Assembly: GCA_001303585.1 (NCBI GenBank)
Contig: LJTT01000029.1
Location: forward strand, 1 to 40,621
Length of the DNA stretch: 40,621 nucleotides
From: Betaproteobacteria bacterium SG8_41
GTDB taxonomy: Bacteria; Pseudomonadota; Gammaproteobacteria; Burkholderiales; SG8-41
Direction of reading: 5' to 3'
This document shows, in pieces, positions 32,664 through 40,510 of this stretch (position 1 is its first letter; the number at the start of each line of letters is the position of its first letter). The translations under genes and the position numbers were made by a program. The notes beneath the pieces were generated by a model. It was not told where the DNA came from and searched no databases. It saw nothing but the letters and a program-made list of their open reading frames with translations.

Positions 32664-32831
32664 ATGACCAGTCACCAGTGACCAGTGACCAGAACGCTGT
32701 GCTAAGGTTTGCCTGGCTCCGCCACCGTTCTGCCAACGCGTTTTCACATTTCTTGATCGACGCCCTAGGCAAGGCTCGGCATATGTGGCCGCGAAGCGGC
32801 TCGGGTCACCGGTCACTGGTCACGGGTCACT
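32664..32831. repeat. palindromic GTGACCA element between UDG and lemA
   Basis: The left arm, ATGACCA, GTCACCA, GTGACCA, GTGACCA (32664-32691), is inverted relative to the right arm, GGTCACC, GGTCACT, GGTCACG, GGTCACT (32804-32831). About 110 bases of ordinary-looking sequence separate them, the widest spacing of any such element here. The element starts a few bases after the UDG stop and ends 17 bases before lemA. Confidence 0.85.
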
Positions 32832-32848
32832 AGGGTAGGAAGGCAGTC

Positions 32849-33460
32849 ATGATGAAACGGTTTCTCGCGACGGCAATCGTTGCCGCGACGGTGTTGCTGT
32901 CGGGTTGCGGCTACAACACTCTGCAATCCACCGACGAGCAAATCAAGGCGAGCTGGGCCGAAGTCGTCAACCAGTACCAGCGGCGCGCGGATCTCGTGCC
33001 GAATCTCGTGAATACGGTAAAAGGCTTCGCTGCGCAGGAGCAGCAGGTTCTCCTGGGCGTCACCAATGCTCGCGCGCGAGTAGGCGCGATCCAGGCCACG
33101 CCGGAGCTCATCGACAATCCCGAGGCGTTCGCGAAATTCCAGGCGGCGCAAGGGCAGCTCTCGTCTGCTCTATCGCGGTTGCTGGTCGTCGTCGAGCGCT
33201 ACCCTCAGCTCAAGTCGGACGCCAACTTCCTCGATCTGCAGGCGCAGCTCGAGGGAACTGAGAACCGCATCGCGGTAGCGCGCAACCGCTACATCAAGGC
33301 GGTGCAGCAATACAACGTGGTGGTGCGGCAGTTCCCGAGCAATCTCACTGCGATGGTGTTCGGCTACAAGGAGAAGCCCCAATTCACCGTCGAGAACGAA
33401 AAGGGCATCAGCACCGCGCCGAAGGTCGACTTTGGTACCGCGTCGCCCGCAAACAAATAG
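32849..33460 (+). CDS. LemA family lipoprotein
   Basis: This is a 203-residue LemA family protein with a lipoprotein signal (FLATAIVAATVLLSGCGYN; lipobox LSGC, lipidated Cys20). The LemA core is typical: ASWAEVVNQYQRRADLVPNL (about residue 32), VKGFAAQEQQVLLGVTNARA, QLSSALSRLLVVVERYPQLK, then NRYIKAVQQYNVVVRQFPSN. The role of LemA proteins is not known. LemA is very often followed by TPM-domain (YgcG-like) membrane proteins; none follows here, as the transporter operon begins 107 bases downstream. Confidence 0.9.
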   Translation: MMKRFLATAIVAATVLLSGCGYNTLQSTDEQIKASWAEVVNQYQRRADLVPNLVNTVKGFAAQEQQVLLGVTNARARVGAIQATPELIDNPEAFAKFQAAQGQLSSALSRLLVVVERYPQLKSDANFLDLQAQLEGTENRIAVARNRYIKAVQQYNVVVRQFPSNLTAMVFGYKEKPQFTVENEKGISTAPKVDFGTASPANK

Positions 33461-33479
33461 CGATGTAGAATTCCTCGTC

Positions 33480-33514
33480 GTTCAAGGCTCCAAGTTCAAA
33501 GTTCAATCTTGAAG
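33480..33514. repeat. GTTCAAA-type heptads between lemA and TctA
   Basis: Seven-base units GTTCAAG, GCTCCAA, GTTCAAA, GTTCAAT run from 33480 to 33507, followed by CTTGAAG (33508-33514), which pairs with the units before it. This is a short palindromic element of the flavour seen in the mfd insertion (GTTCCAG/GAACTTG). Confidence 0.65.
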
Positions 33515-33567
33515 CTTTAACACGAAACATTGAACACCGACGAAGGGATCTGAGGAGGGCCAGGCGG

Positions 33568-35091
33568 GTGCTTGACGCGATCGTTGGCGGGTTGGTGGTG
33601 CTGCTGACGCCACAGGCGATGGCATTTCTGCTGATCGGCGTCGTCTACGGCTTGATGATCGGAATCCTGCCGGGCCTTGGCGGCATCGTCGCCCTGGCGC
33701 TGCTGCTGCCGTTCACCTATGGCTTCGAGGTGGCGGCCACGCTGGCGCTGCTGCTGGGCGGACACATCGGCACGATCTGGGGCAGCTCCGTGACGAGCAT
33801 CCTCTTCAACGTGCCGGGTGCCGCGAAGAGCCTCGCCCTCTGTTTCGATGGTTACCCGATGACCAAGCGCGGCGAGGCGACGCGCGCGCTGGGCGCATCG
33901 GCCATGGGCGCGCTGCTGGGCGGTGTGTTCGGCGCCGTCTTTCTGGCGATCAGCATTCCGATCGTGCGGCCGATCATGCTTGCGCTCGGGCCGAGCGAAT
34001 ACCTCATGATGGCGGTTTGGGGGCTCACCATCATTGCCACTTTCAGCGAGGGCTCGCTGCTCAAGGGCATGATCGCCGCGGTTTTGGGCGTGCTGATTGC
34101 CTTCATCGGCATGGACATCGTCACGGCGACGCCGCGCTTCACCTTCGACAGCGAGTTCCTGATGGATGGAGTGTCCTTCCCGGTCGCGATGATCGGCATG
34201 TTCGCGATCGCGGAGATGATGAAGCTCTACGTGAAAGGCGGGGCGATCGTGGACCGCAGCGTGGTCAAAGAGACGAGCACCGTGCTGGACGGCGTCAGGG
34301 ATGCGTTCCGCCACTGGGGCCTGGTCATGCGCTCGAGTCTGCTCGGTCTTTGGATCGGGGTGTTGCCGGGCGTGGGCGCCAGCGTGGGCGGGCTCGCGGC
34401 CTATGCGCAGGCGGCGCAGACCTCCAAGAACCCCGATCAGTTCGGCAAGGGCAACGTGGAGGGCGTGATTGCGCCGGACGCCACGCTGGGTGCGAACGAG
34501 GGCGGCGGTCTCATGCCGACACTCGCGTTTGGCATTCCCGGCGGAGAGGGCATGGCGATTCTGCTCGTCGCTTTCATCGGGCTGGGCATCGTGCCGGGGC
34601 CCGAGATGCTCACCAAGAACCTCGATCTCGTATTCAGCATGGTGTGGCTGGTCGTGCTCGCCAACCTGCTCGTCACGCTGATCGGGCTTGGCGTCGCACC
34701 TTACCTTGCGCGCTTGCCGACCCTGCATCCAAACGTAATGGTGCCGCTGGTGCTCTCGGTCTGCCTCATTGGCGCTTTCGCGACGCGCGGTCTGATCGAG
34801 GACGTGATCGTGGCGGTCGGATTCGGGATCCTGGGCTACTTCATGGACAAGTATCACTACTCGCGAGCCAATTTTGTGATCGGAATGGTCCTGGCGACCA
34901 TGATCGAGCGCAACCTCCACATCTCGCTCACGCTGTACGGCGACTATTTCATCTTCACGCGTCCGGTCACCCTGGCGATGTTTGTGTTCATCATCATCAC
35001 CACCGCGCTGCCCTTCATACGCAGCCGCCGGCGCCGCCGCGCGCAGCGTGAGGCAATTTCTGCGCAGCGCGCCGAAGGGCGGGCAACATGA
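33568..35091 (+). CDS. tripartite tricarboxylate transporter permease, TctA family
   Basis: This is a 507-residue integral membrane protein of the TctA family, the large permease of TTT transporters that take up carboxylates. Family motifs include GLMIGILPGLGGIVALALLLPFT, the GHIGTIWGSSVTSILFNVPGAAKS block, and the second repeat half with GVLPGVGASVGGLAAYAQA and GANEGGGLMPTLAFGIPGGEGMA. GTG 33568 has GAGGAGGG at a good distance. It is the first gene of a TctA-TctB-TctC operon; its last bases overlap the TctB start. Confidence 0.95.
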   Translation: MLDAIVGGLVVLLTPQAMAFLLIGVVYGLMIGILPGLGGIVALALLLPFTYGFEVAATLALLLGGHIGTIWGSSVTSILFNVPGAAKSLALCFDGYPMTKRGEATRALGASAMGALLGGVFGAVFLAISIPIVRPIMLALGPSEYLMMAVWGLTIIATFSEGSLLKGMIAAVLGVLIAFIGMDIVTATPRFTFDSEFLMDGVSFPVAMIGMFAIAEMMKLYVKGGAIVDRSVVKETSTVLDGVRDAFRHWGLVMRSSLLGLWIGVLPGVGASVGGLAAYAQAAQTSKNPDQFGKGNVEGVIAPDATLGANEGGGLMPTLAFGIPGGEGMAILLVAFIGLGIVPGPEMLTKNLDLVFSMVWLVVLANLLVTLIGLGVAPYLARLPTLHPNVMVPLVLSVCLIGAFATRGLIEDVIVAVGFGILGYFMDKYHYSRANFVIGMVLATMIERNLHISLTLYGDYFIFTRPVTLAMFVFIIITTALPFIRSRRRRRAQREAISAQRAEGRAT

Positions 35092-35630
35092 GCCGCAAGG
35101 TCCAGGAAAACCTGATCGTCGGGCTGATCATTCTGGTGCTGCTGGGCGTGATCTACCTGAGCCTGGGCTATGGTCCGCGCGCGCGAATGGTGCCGATCCC
35201 AGTCGCGGCGTTTGGACTCCTGCTGGCGATCGTGCAGCTCATCTGGCAGAACTTGCGCGCCACTGAGGAGCTGTACGTCGACCTGCTTGAAGTGCTCACC
35301 AAACGCGGCGATAGCGGGCCGGGATCCGGCGCGACGGCTGAGCCGCCGGCCGCGGGCACGAAAGGGGCGCCCCCGCGGCTCTGGCCGAAGGAGCTTGCCG
35401 CTCTGGGGCTGGTTCTCAGCTTCCTGGGGCTGGTCCTGCTGATTGGGCCGATCCCATCGATCTTTATCTTCACGGGCGGCTATTTTCTGGTCAGCCGGCA
35501 CTACTCATGGCCCAAGGCACTGGGCTACACTCTTTTCTTCACGATCGCGGTCTACCTTCTGTTTGTAATCGCGCTCGAGATTCAGCTCTATCACGGCTTG
35601 ATCGAGCCGTTGATCGACTATTTCAGATAG
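35088..35630 (+). CDS. tripartite tricarboxylate transporter small subunit, TctB family
   Basis: This is the 180-residue small membrane subunit of the TTT transporter. Four helices are visible (about residues 10-28, 39-57, 102-140 as two, and 145-165), with a Gly/Pro-rich cytoplasmic or periplasmic loop (GDSGPGSGATAEPPAAG) between helices two and three. ATG 35088 overlaps the TctA stop by four bases (ATGA). Such subunits are poorly conserved in sequence; the call rests on length, topology and position between TctA and TctC. Confidence 0.88.
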   Translation: MSRKVQENLIVGLIILVLLGVIYLSLGYGPRARMVPIPVAAFGLLLAIVQLIWQNLRATEELYVDLLEVLTKRGDSGPGSGATAEPPAAGTKGAPPRLWPKELAALGLVLSFLGLVLLIGPIPSIFIFTGGYFLVSRHYSWPKALGYTLFFTIAVYLLFVIALEIQLYHGLIEPLIDYFR

Positions 35631-35704
35631 CAGGGAGGCGGCCGCCGATCGCGCGGCTTTTTCAGAATCATTCATCCGGCACGAAGCAAGAGGAGGGCGA
35701 GGTG

Positions 35705-36721
35705 ATGAAAACGCGGACGAAGTGGTTGATTGCGGTAATGGCGGCATCGCTGGTCGGCGGATTTGCGGGCCAGGCGGCCGCGCAGAAATCGGATTATTAC
35801 AAGGACAAGGTCGTCAACCTGATCATAGCCGGCAGCCCGTCGGGCGGGCACTCGCGCTACGCGCGCCTGATTGCGCCGTACCTCCAGAAGCATCTCGGGG
35901 CGTCCGAATTGAGGATCAGCAACATGCGGGGCGGCGGCGGATTGAAGGCTGCCAACCACATGTGGCGGGTCAAGCCAGACGGGATGACCGTCGCCTTTGG
36001 CAACGCCTCTACCCTGATTTTTGCGCCGATCGCGGGCAGCAAGGGCGCGAAGTTCATTGCGACCGAATTCGCGTTCCTGGGCCGGGCCACGAGCGAGCCC
36101 CGAATGCTCATGGTGGGCGGCAAGTCCTCGATCAAGACCTTCCAGGACTTGCAGAAGCTCGACCGGCCGTTCATCTATCCCTCACAGGGCACGGATGAGG
36201 ATTTCTACACGATGGCGATCCTGTCCGACGCGCTCGGTTTCAAGCTGAAAGCCGTGACCGGCTACGAGGGCAACGCCGACACGGCGCTCGCTGTGATCAA
36301 GGGCGATGGCGATGGCCACATCACGGGCTGGAGCGAGTCGCAAGCGGCGATCAAGTCGGGTGACAAGCGCCCCATTCTGGTCGTCACCTCGCAGCGCATC
36401 CCCGATTATCCTGACGTTCCGACCGCGATCGAGCTCGCCTCGGCGGGCAAGAGGGGGATGCTCGAAGCCATGTCGAACATCCTCGAAACCCATCGCAGCT
36501 ACTACGCGCCCCCGAAGACCAACCCGGAGGCAGTCGCTGCCTTCCGCGCCGCCGTTGACGCGGCGCTGAACGATCCGGCCCTGCTCGCGGAATCGAAGAA
36601 GGGAAATCGGCCGGTGAGCTTCATGAACGGCAACCAGCAGCAGGCGGCGATCGAGCAGATCGCGCGCGAGAGCGGGGGGCTCGCGCCGGTTCTCAAAGCC
36701 GCTGTCAAGGCGATTCAGTAG
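35705..36721 (+). CDS. tripartite tricarboxylate transporter substrate-binding protein (Bug/TctC)
   Basis: This is a 338-residue periplasmic binding protein of the Bug family. A signal peptide (KWLIAVMAASLVGGFAGQAAAQ) precedes YYKDKVVNLIIAGSPSGGHSRYAR, where the PGG-type ligand loop is here SPSGGH. The later blocks KPDGMTVAFGNASTLIF, QGTDEDFYTMAILSDALGFK and YPDVPTAIELA are typical. ATG 35705 has AGAGGAGGGCGAGG upstream. Bug proteins bind carboxylic or aromatic acids, but the ligand is not readable from sequence. A strong intrinsic terminator begins 21 bases after its stop. Confidence 0.93.
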   Translation: MKTRTKWLIAVMAASLVGGFAGQAAAQKSDYYKDKVVNLIIAGSPSGGHSRYARLIAPYLQKHLGASELRISNMRGGGGLKAANHMWRVKPDGMTVAFGNASTLIFAPIAGSKGAKFIATEFAFLGRATSEPRMLMVGGKSSIKTFQDLQKLDRPFIYPSQGTDEDFYTMAILSDALGFKLKAVTGYEGNADTALAVIKGDGDGHITGWSESQAAIKSGDKRPILVVTSQRIPDYPDVPTAIELASAGKRGMLEAMSNILETHRSYYAPPKTNPEAVAAFRAAVDAALNDPALLAESKKGNRPVSFMNGNQQQAAIEQIARESGGLAPVLKAAVKAIQ

Positions 36722-36741
36722 CGGCTTTACCGGCTCGGTAA

Positions 36742-36779
36742 CGGAGAGGTGGGCTGTTGTCCGCCTCTCCGCAATTTTT
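36742..36779 (+). terminator. intrinsic terminator after TctC
   Basis: A 13-bp stem (36742-36754 with 36759-36771, two G-T wobbles, TGTT loop) is followed by CAATTTTTG. It is the best-formed rho-independent terminator in the window. It lies 5 to 42 bases upstream of the likely start of the flavoprotein gene, separating the transporter operon from it. Confidence 0.85.
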
Positions 36780-36783
36780 GGAC

Positions 36784-38511
36784 ATGCAGATAATGGGAAA
36801 CTGGACAACGCTCGAGACGGATGTGCTGGTCGTGGGTGGCGGTGTGGCTGGCACGATGGCTGCCATCCCGGCGCTGGAGGCCGGGCTCAAAGTCGTGATC
36901 TGCGAGAAAGGCAAGGTGCTCGATCATTGCGGCAGCGTGGGGTGCGGTGTCGACCACTACCTGACCGTCATGGACACCGGGCCCGAGTGGGACACGCCCG
37001 AGTTCCTGATCAAGCACGTGCCCGAGCTCACCGACGGCATTGTCGACATGGCCGTTGCCAGCCGCGTCATCCACGAGATGCCGCGGATTTTCCGCAAAAT
37101 CGAGTCATTTGGTGTGGACTTCAAGGATCGCAAGACCGGGACCTACTACCGGCTGCGCTCGTTCGGCCTGCCGGGCACTTATCACATCAATTTTGACGGC
37201 ACCGACTTCAAAAAGCATCTGGGCGAGCGCGTGCGCAAGGGCAAGGCGACCGTGCTCATGCGGACCATGGTCGTGCAACTGCTGACCCAGGACAACCGCG
37301 CCTACGGCGCCTTTGCGTTCGACTTCCGCACGGGCGAATGGTATGCGATCCGCGCCAAGGCTGTGGTGCTGGCTGCCGGCGACGTCAACCGCATCTCGCG
37401 GAATGCCTCCGGGCTCGCATTCGACAGCTGGCATTTTCCGTACAACACGGGCGACGCGCAGGCGATGGGCTACCGCGCTGGCGCCGCGCTCGCGAACATG
37501 GAATCGGTCGAGGCAACGCTCACGCCCAAGGGTTTTTCGACGCAGGGCCTGAATGCGCTGGTGAGCCTGGGCGCCTACTTCGTGAACAAGAGCGGTGAGC
37601 GGTTCATGTTCCGCTACGACACGAAGGGCGAAAACGCGCGCCGGGCGGTGCTGGCGGATGCCGTGATCAACGAGTACCTGCTTGGTAACGGGCCCATCTA
37701 TCTCGATTGCCGCCACCTGCCTCAGGAGATGCTGGACCGCATGGAGCGTACGCTCCAGGTCGACCGCTACACGCTGCCGGCGTTCTATCAACAGAAGGGC
37801 GTGAACTTCCGCGAGGAGCTTGTTGAAATCTCGATATCGGAATTGAGTATTCGCCGCAGCGGCGTCTATTTCCGGGGGAGCGGGCTGGCTGTCGACACAA
37901 ACGGCGAAACGTCCGTCGCGGGTTTGTTCGCCGCAGGCGATTGCGCGACAGTGAGCGGCGGCATAGCCGGCGCCGCCGTTCTCGGGCACATCGCGGGTGA
38001 GGGCGTAGTGCGGCGGGTGCGGGGCACCGTCGGGTTGCTGCCTGAGATCGACGCGAAGGCCGTCGAGTCGGTGCGGGCAAGGGCGAAGAACCACCTGGAG
38101 CGTCGCGAAGGCATAGGCTGGAAGCAGTTCGAGGACGAAACGCGCCGCACGGTCACCGATCATGTGGGTGTGCGCCGCACCGACAAGGGGCTAAGGCTCG
38201 CCTTGCAGACGCTGCAGGCGCTGGCGAAACGCGAGCCGCAGCTGAAAGCCGACGATCTCCATGGGCTCATGCGCGTGCACGAGTCGGTGAATATCCGCCT
38301 GAACGCGGAGATCATGGCCTCGGCGTCGCTCGCGCGCAAGGAGACGCGCACCGGCTCGGCGCACTGGCGCCTGGATTACCCCAAGACGGATGACGAGCAC
38401 TGGCGCAAGTTTGTGATCGTCGAGCGCGGCAAGGACGGCCCCGCGGTGCGTACATTGTCGACTGATCGGCCGCTCTCTGACGCGTTTGCCCGCGACGCCG
38501 CGGTGGCATAG
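36784..38511 (+). CDS. FAD-dependent oxidoreductase, AprA/FrdA-like
   Basis: This 575-residue flavoprotein belongs to the adenylylsulfate/fumarate reductase superfamily. The FAD-binding start is ETDVLVVGGGVAGTMAAIPAL, with VICEKGKVLDHCGSVGCGVDH next and AKAVVLAAGDVNRISRNA in the middle; the C-terminal flavin loop is SVAGLFAAGDCATVSGGIAGA. The pattern resembles AprA more than FrdA, but the sulfate-enzyme active-site identity is not established. ATG 36784 is preferred over TTG 36757, which lies in the terminator stem. A two-cluster ferredoxin gene follows after 167 bases, so the two probably form an AprAB-like complex of unknown substrate. Confidence 0.88.
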   Translation: MQIMGNWTTLETDVLVVGGGVAGTMAAIPALEAGLKVVICEKGKVLDHCGSVGCGVDHYLTVMDTGPEWDTPEFLIKHVPELTDGIVDMAVASRVIHEMPRIFRKIESFGVDFKDRKTGTYYRLRSFGLPGTYHINFDGTDFKKHLGERVRKGKATVLMRTMVVQLLTQDNRAYGAFAFDFRTGEWYAIRAKAVVLAAGDVNRISRNASGLAFDSWHFPYNTGDAQAMGYRAGAALANMESVEATLTPKGFSTQGLNALVSLGAYFVNKSGERFMFRYDTKGENARRAVLADAVINEYLLGNGPIYLDCRHLPQEMLDRMERTLQVDRYTLPAFYQQKGVNFREELVEISISELSIRRSGVYFRGSGLAVDTNGETSVAGLFAAGDCATVSGGIAGAAVLGHIAGEGVVRRVRGTVGLLPEIDAKAVESVRARAKNHLERREGIGWKQFEDETRRTVTDHVGVRRTDKGLRLALQTLQALAKREPQLKADDLHGLMRVHESVNIRLNAEIMASASLARKETRTGSAHWRLDYPKTDDEHWRKFVIVERGKDGPAVRTLSTDRPLSDAFARDAAVA

Positions 38512-38539
38512 CTCGTCGGTGATCGTTTGTCCCCGAAAA

Positions 38540-38646
38540 TAGTGATAAAAAATGGTGATGAATAATAGTGATGATCAATGGTGATAGGAAAATTGCGATT
38601 TGCGCCGTAACCCGCCACTATTCATCACCAGTAGTCATCACCGGTT
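38540..38646. repeat. palindromic GGTGATG repeat element, copy 2
   Basis: Left arm GTGATA, GGTGATG, GTGATG, GGTGATA units spaced about 14 bases, and right arm CTATTCATCACCAGTAGTCA then TCACC. The centre contains ATTGCGATTTGCGCC. The plan is the same as copies 1 and 3. It lies between the flavoprotein stop and the ferredoxin start, 33 bases before the latter. Confidence 0.8.
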
Positions 38647-38678
38647 TAGAGAACAGCAATCCGCGAATTGGCAATCCA

Positions 38679-38951
38679 ATGGCAGAAGCAAAAGTTCACA
38701 ATCCGATCGAGATCAATCCCGAGACGTGCGTCAAGTGCAATCTCTGCGACTGGATCTGCCCTGGCGACCTCATTTACAAGGAAGAGGACAATCGCGAGAC
38801 GCTGCCGGAGATCGTCTATCCCGACGAGTGCTGGTACTGCGGGCTCTGCCAGTCGATCTGCCCGACCAATGCCATCAACATTGTCTTTCCCGGGCAAATG
38901 GTCCATAACCAGACCAACGTCGTCGATCTTCTCGGCAAGGTGGTCGAGTGA
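38679..38951 (+). CDS. two-[4Fe-4S] ferredoxin (AprB-like)
   Basis: This is a 90-residue ferredoxin with eight cysteines in two clusters: CVKCNLCDWICPGDL (residues 17-31) and CWYCGLCQSICPTNA (about residues 52-66). The PETCVKCNLCD start and the long YPDECWYCGLCQSICP segment resemble adenylylsulfate reductase subunit B, but the protein is shorter and lacks AprB's C-terminal tail. It should pass electrons to or from the flavoprotein upstream. ATG 38679 is chosen; upstream in-frame ATGs fall in the repeat element. Its TGA is directly followed by stop-rich octad repeats. Confidence 0.92.
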   Translation: MAEAKVHNPIEINPETCVKCNLCDWICPGDLIYKEEDNRETLPEIVYPDECWYCGLCQSICPTNAINIVFPGQMVHNQTNVVDLLGKVVE

Positions 38952-39040
38952 CTAAGTGACTGAGTGACGAGGTGGCCAAATTGCCGAGGCGCGAAAGAAC
39001 GGCTTTTACCTAGTTACCTAATTACTTGGTTACCTGGCCA
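38946..39040. repeat. octad inverted repeat after the ferredoxin
   Basis: Eight-base units GAGTGACT, AAGTGACT, GAGTGACG, AGGTGGCC start at the ferredoxin stop (38946-38977), and ACCTAGTT, ACCTAATT, ACTTGGTT, ACCTGGCC follow at about 39008-39039. The outer ends (GAGGTGGCC and GGCCAC) are inverted; the inner units are not well matched. The gap before the next gene holds no other feature. Confidence 0.6.
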
Positions 39041-39095
39041 CGCGCATGCCTCGGGCGGTTTCAAAGCAGTGCCCGGTGGCCTAAAATATCGGAAG

Positions 39096-39527
39096 ATGTT
39101 GACTCTAGAGCGCCATTCCGGGATCGGGCAGCGCGCGCTGGCATTTGCCGAGGCGGACGCCTGCGTGGGCCGTCTCGAGGAGCGCCTCGGACAGGACGAG
39201 AGTCTGCCTCTCGCGGGCACCGTTGAACAGACGATCAATCTCATACGGGACCTGATTGCAGCTCGTGTTGTGGAGGAGGGGAACAAACAGATTCCTGCTT
39301 CCACGGCCGACCTGCTCGAGGTTTTCAAGGTGCCCGTCACGGATGAGCCGTCGTCGCACGCGATTCGCGACAATTGCCGGGCGCTTGCCTACTACCGCAA
39401 CTGTATTAACATGCAACGGCAGGACGCGTTGCCGCCAGTATGGGAAAAAATGGCAGTGAGGACCGCCCGGCCCGTGTGTCTACACATCCGGACGCACTGC
39501 ATCCGCGAGGGCCGGCTGGACGCCTGA
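39096..39527 (+). CDS. unknown Cys-containing protein between ferredoxin and CbbQ
   Basis: This is a 143-residue soluble protein. It is predicted mostly helical: a helix around ALAFAEADACVGRLEERLG, then TVEQTINLIRDLIAARVVEE. The C-terminal half has five of its six cysteines (DNCRALAYYRNCINM, PVCLHIRTHC), which could bind metal or a cluster. ATG 39096 follows CGGAAG. No family is recognised. Its place between an AprB-like ferredoxin and a CbbQ/NorQ-type ATPase suggests a partner in maturation or electron transfer, by inference only. Confidence 0.6.
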   Translation: MLTLERHSGIGQRALAFAEADACVGRLEERLGQDESLPLAGTVEQTINLIRDLIAARVVEEGNKQIPASTADLLEVFKVPVTDEPSSHAIRDNCRALAYYRNCINMQRQDALPPVWEKMAVRTARPVCLHIRTHCIREGRLDA

Positions 39528-39632
39528 CGTAAAATTGAGTCAAATCGCCGGGAATACAGGCACTTGTGATTCTGTGGTTCCGGCTCCATATAACAGACGT
39601 AATCGGTGCCCGTGCGGGCCATTGAAGGCATT

Positions 39633-40482
39633 ATGAAGACCGCAACCAGCAGATTGAGAGGCGTTGAGCGCGATATCGTGCAGGCGCCGCAACCCGGCGA
39701 CACGGCGCCGTATTACGAGCCACAGGGCAACGAGATCGCGGTGTTTGAAGCTGCCTACCGCAAACGTCTCCCGGTCATGCTGAAGGGGCCGACCGGATGC
39801 GGCAAGACGCGCTTCCTGGAGTACATGGCGTTTCAGCTGAAGCGGCCGCTGGTCACGGTGTCGTGCCACGAGGATCTGACGAGCTCCGACCTCGTTGGCC
39901 GCTTTCTGCTTCGAGGGCTCGGAGACGGTGTGGCAGGACGGTCCGCTCACCCAGGCTGTGAAAGCCGGTGCGATCTGCTATCTCGACGAAATCGTCGAGG
40001 CGCGCACCGACTCGACCGTCGTGATCCACTCGCTCACCGATCACCGCCGCCGGCTGACCGTGGAGAAGAAGGGCCAGGAGATCGAGGCGCACGAGGATTT
40101 CATGCTGGTGATTTCCTACAACCCGGGCTATCAAACGGTCCTGAAAGACCTGAAGCCCTCGACCAAGCAGCGCTTCATCGCCATCAATTTCGATTTCCCG
40201 ACGGAGGAGGTCGAGCGCAAGATCGTCGTCAACGAGGTGCCGGGAATCCCGCCCGAGATCGCGCATCAGCTCGTCACCGCGGGACGCAAGGCGCGGCTGC
40301 TGAAGGACCATGGCTTGGAAGAGGCAACATCCACTCGCGCGCTCGTTTACGCCGCCAACATGATCAACGCCGGCCTCGACCCGGTCGCTGCGTGCCAGGT
40401 CGCCATGGTGAATCCGATCACCGACGACCTGGAGCTCGCCGAGGCGCTGATGGAGATCGTGCACGCGCATTTCGGCACTTGA
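39633..40482 (+). pseudogene. CbbQ/NorQ-type AAA+ ATPase with apparent frameshift
   Basis: This is a MoxR-group AAA+ ATPase of the CbbQ/NorQ type, which with a VWA partner (CbbO/NorD) remodels or activates metalloenzymes. The first part has Walker A MLKGPTGCGKTRFLEYMAF and [17 protein letters not shown]; the rest, in the next frame, has [20 protein letters not shown], Walker B AICYLDEI and [21 protein letters not shown]. Removing one base near 39912 joins them into 282 residues, the family length. The gene is either truly frameshifted or carries a sequence error. A VWA gene would be expected just beyond the window. Confidence 0.85.
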
Positions 40483-40486
40483 CCCC

Positions 40487-40507
40487 GGTGACCAGTGACC
40501 TGTGACC
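40487..40507. repeat. three GGTGACC heptads at the CbbQ 3' end
   Basis: GGTGACC, AGTGACC and TGTGACC run without a gap from 40487 to 40507, four bases after the CbbQ stop codon, and pass directly into the GGTGATG element. They are the same flavour as the heptads at 23.4 and 32.7 kb. Confidence 0.8.
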
Positions 40508-40510
40508 TGA

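Noticed and set aside
33517..34920. Long open frame (467 codons) on the minus strand opposite TctA
   Set aside because: Its residues are very rich in His, Asp, Arg and Gln as expected of an antisense shadow, and TctA family motifs on the other strand are unambiguous.
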